From Phoronis australis (taxonomy: Eukaryota; Phoronida; Phoronidae), in contig NMRA01000035.1 of the NCBI GenBank assembly GCA_002633005.1, positions 1,119,184 to 1,183,183 of the forward strand: a stretch of DNA of 64,000 bases, written 5' to 3'. The notes under the pieces were generated by a model. It worked only from the letters and a program-made list of their open reading frames with translations. It was not told the DNA's origin and made no database searches. Both the position numbers and the translations under genes were made by a program. Of the stretch, positions 61,857-64,000 are shown one piece after another (position 1 is the stretch's first letter; each line of letters begins with the position of its first letter).

Positions 61857-62407
61857 ATGGTGGGCCGTTGAGGGGAAAGTTTCGCCGTACAATAACGTTC
61901 GTAAAGTAAATGGGGAAAAGTTTCGCCGTAAAATTACGCTCGTAATTACGAGCGTAAGTTAAATTGCAAAAGTGTTGCAGTAAAATTACGCCCGTAAATT
62001 AAATGGGGGAAATGTCGCCGTAAATTACGCTCGTAAAATACCGTAAGAAGGTTCCAAATTTAAACCAGTTGGTGATGACCTAACATACACGACTGTTGCT
62101 GGGCAGCTCGTTCTTGCACTATCGCTGACATGGCAACAGCGATTTGATCCGCCATGATTTAGCGCTCGTATCGTAGACGTGAAATCCGTCAGTAAATAAG
62201 TATTTCCATGAGCGCGCGCGATCGTGGATTGTAAAACCCAACGTCATTGGCTAAGAGTTTAAACTAAATTACGAGCGTAATTTTACGCCGTGAAGAATTA
62301 AATTACGCTCGAACTTTTACGGCGTAATTAACTGCGTAAATAACGGCGTAATGTACACAGTTACGCTCGTATTTTTCCGGCGACCCTTTCCCCCCAACGG
62401 CCCATCA
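61857..62407. mobile_element. Mutator-type MITE with 9-bp target duplication TAGTTTGCT
   Basis: TAGTTTGCT flanks both sides (61848-61856 and 62408-62416). The ends (TGGTGGGCCGTTGAGGGG and the complement of the right end, TGATGGGCCGTTGGGGGG) are ~30-bp inverted repeats continuing into GAAAG..TCGCCG. The interior has many TTACGCTCGTAA and TACGGCGTAA motifs in both directions. No transposase is present. A 9-bp duplication with long TIRs fits the Mutator superfamily. Confidence 0.88.
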
Positions 62408-62416
62408 TAGTTTGCT

Positions 62417-62865
62417 GCTAGATACGGCGTGCGTTTGTATCATTGGTTGATCATTAGAGACTACGCTAGTGGAAAGCGGATTTTGCTAGCGTTTTAGGCG
62501 CTACTCATCAGAGCCAAGCCATAAATTATCATATACTCTTCCGCTTCATTTCAGTTATAAACTTCATTAAAACGAATTGATTTTAGTGCAAATTAGTACA
62601 ACTAGTACTATCAAAGGGAACACCAAATGAAACGCATTCGATTCTTCAGTTTAATTTTTAACGTCTGGCATATTGAGTGACAGCTGATTCATGCGTTATG
62701 TGTACTCACTCAACTGCTGTCATAAGTGAGAACAATTGAACAGGCGGATGAACATTTCGTGAGAATATACTTACTGTGTATGCCTTCAAAATGTATGTTT
62801 GCACATTGTAATCGCTTTAACTTTCAAGTGCTTTGTTAAGTTACGCTATAAAATCAACTTCATAG
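62417..62865. other. Non-coding stretch before the vWA exon
   Basis: Unique AT-rich sequence ending in acceptor ATCAACTTCATAG. Probably intron. Confidence 0.5.
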
Positions 62866-63459
62866 GCTCGGCAGCGTCGTCGCCTCCGACGCGGTGTTCT
62901 AAAGCAGACGTCGTTTTCATATTGAACAGTTCGCAATGCGTAGGCGCAGCCAACTTCGACCTCTCCAAGAGTTTTATTGCTGACGTCATCAACAGCTTTA
63001 CGTTTGGTGTACATGGCATTCAAGTAGGACTGATACTTGTCAACGGTGATGCGCATTTACAGTCCTATTTGAATGCGTACAGCAAGAAAAACGACATTGT
63101 GTCCGCGGTAAGGAGGATCCCTTACGACGGAGGAACGACAGCAACACACGCTGCGATCGAAATGATGAGAGAACATGTGTATCGTCCTCATAATGGTGAC
63201 CGACCAAACGTACCAAACATCGCCATCGTAGTCACGGATGGAATTTCAAATTCCCCTTTAGAAACAATAGATGAAGCTGGAAAAGTGAGGTCGTTGAATA
63301 TTGTACCATACATCATAGCCGTAGGAATAGGCTTTAGCAACCGACCGTGGGAACTGGAAAAAGTGGCCAATAAACCAACAGCTGAATGGGTATTCATGGC
63401 GAAGACGTTCAGTGATTTGGCGGGAATAAAGGACAGGGTTGCTCAACGGGTCATGAAAG
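62866..63459 (+). CDS. von Willebrand factor A domain exon (partial gene)
   Basis: A 594-nt exon with acceptor CTTCATAG and donor GTACAA, phase 1 at both ends, as is usual for shuffled extracellular domains. It encodes one vWA domain of the matrilin / collagen VI type: ADVVFILNSSQCVG, then FGVHGIQVGLILVNGDA, GGTTATHAAIEMM, IAIVVTDGISNS and PYIIAVGIG. The metal site normally reads DxSxS; here it is NSSQC, so the first Asp is Asn and the last Ser is Cys. The Thr of GGTTAT and the Asp of VVTDG remain. Metal-dependent binding may be weakened. Such domains occur in secreted matrix proteins. Other exons lie outside the window or were not found. Confidence 0.9.
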
Positions 63460-64000
63460 GTACAATGTCATGTTCTAATTACAACCTAGAAAATACCTGT
63501 ACTAACTCAACATGGATTTCCCATTATAATTAAAATTAGAGAAATTAATTTACAAGCACTTATCTATTGTATGAAGTACATATTTCTGTTTTTTGCCGTC
63601 GGTGTGTGTGCGGCGCGTGCGTGTGTGAATTTGAATAATGTCTACGAGTTCGTTAAAGCCGTTATGAACCCTCCTTTTGTATGCCGGCGTGGTGATTTGA
63701 GGAGCATGCTCGAGATCAAGAAGAATAATTTTGGTTACAACGATGGCCATTTTAGCCGGTGATTATAGGCTCAACCAATAACGAGCACAGAAATCATTTC
63801 CAACACGAGCTAGGAACACGTTGAGACCAGTTCATAACATAACATGATCTGAATCAAAGGTTAATGTATTCTTTACTTGTATGTGAGGATCATATATAGT
63901 TTGTCAGCCGAACAGCAGATTGTTGACCGAGGAAAGTCACTTGGCGGCTGTTGCAATCGTAATTTAGAGGGAGGGGAGGGAGAGGGTGAGGGGGATGGGG
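63460..64000. other. Downstream intron or intergenic; G-rich tract at the end
   Basis: No recognised exon. A GGGAGGGGAGGGAGAGGGTG-type purine tract, from about 63969, runs to the window end and could form a G-quadruplex. Confidence 0.5.

Noticed and set aside
63571-63762. 63-codon frame with a signal-peptide-like start
   Set aside because: Short, no polyadenylation or splice evidence, no homologue recognised, and located right after the vWA exon in likely intron sequence.

Overview
The window is 64 kb of draft nuclear DNA from an invertebrate animal. Its genes are split by GT-AG introns. It carries an innexin gap-junction gene, a chitin-binding type-2 exon, a von Willebrand A exon, tRNA-derived SINEs, Penelope-like and non-LTR retrotransposon fragments, and DNA transposons with intact target-site duplications. 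This mix fits a marine lophotrochozoan such as a mollusc, but I cannot fix the species. One 880-base run of N and several single Ns (4103, 13017, 19653, 25895, 38382, 39436) mark assembly joins.

Layout: (1) 0-4 kb: a complete single-exon innexin on the minus strand, an assembly gap, a 21-bp minisatellite, and the last exon of a chitin-binding protein with a Thr/Ser/Met-rich tail on the plus strand. (2) 4-12 kb: no recognised gene. A series of diverged ~0.6-kb units lies at 5.6-7.8 kb. (3) 12.3-27.9 kb: a FAF2/UBXD8 orthologue on the minus strand. I mapped 13 coding exons; one UBX exon of roughly 50 codons is missing, next to an N. Its introns are full of tandem repeats, including a 39-bp minisatellite of about 42 copies that each carry the exon-12 splice donor. 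(4) 29.05-43.5 kb: a complete kynureninase gene (KYNU, 470 residues) on the plus strand, head-to-head with FAF2 about 1.16 kb away. Its third coding exon exists in two tandem versions of 83 nt each. Including both or skipping both creates an immediate stop codon, which predicts mutually exclusive splicing. (5) 44-51 kb: a possible promoter and untranslated exon, a DNA transposon, and a small two-exon gene of unknown function. (6) 51.05-52.6 kb: an acidic, disordered, probably nuclear protein with several SUMO-interaction-like motifs. (7) 53-62.4 kb: repeats, including a higher-order tandem repeat with a ~146-bp monomer and a Mutator-type MITE. (8) 62.9-63.5 kb: a vWA-domain exon with a degenerate metal site.

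The two main genes do not share a pathway. KYNU acts in tryptophan catabolism; FAF2 recruits p97/VCP to the ER membrane and lipid droplets. The most notable observations are the alternative KYNU exon pair, which lies over the substrate-selecting histidine, and the FAF2 intron that has amplified its own splice donor.
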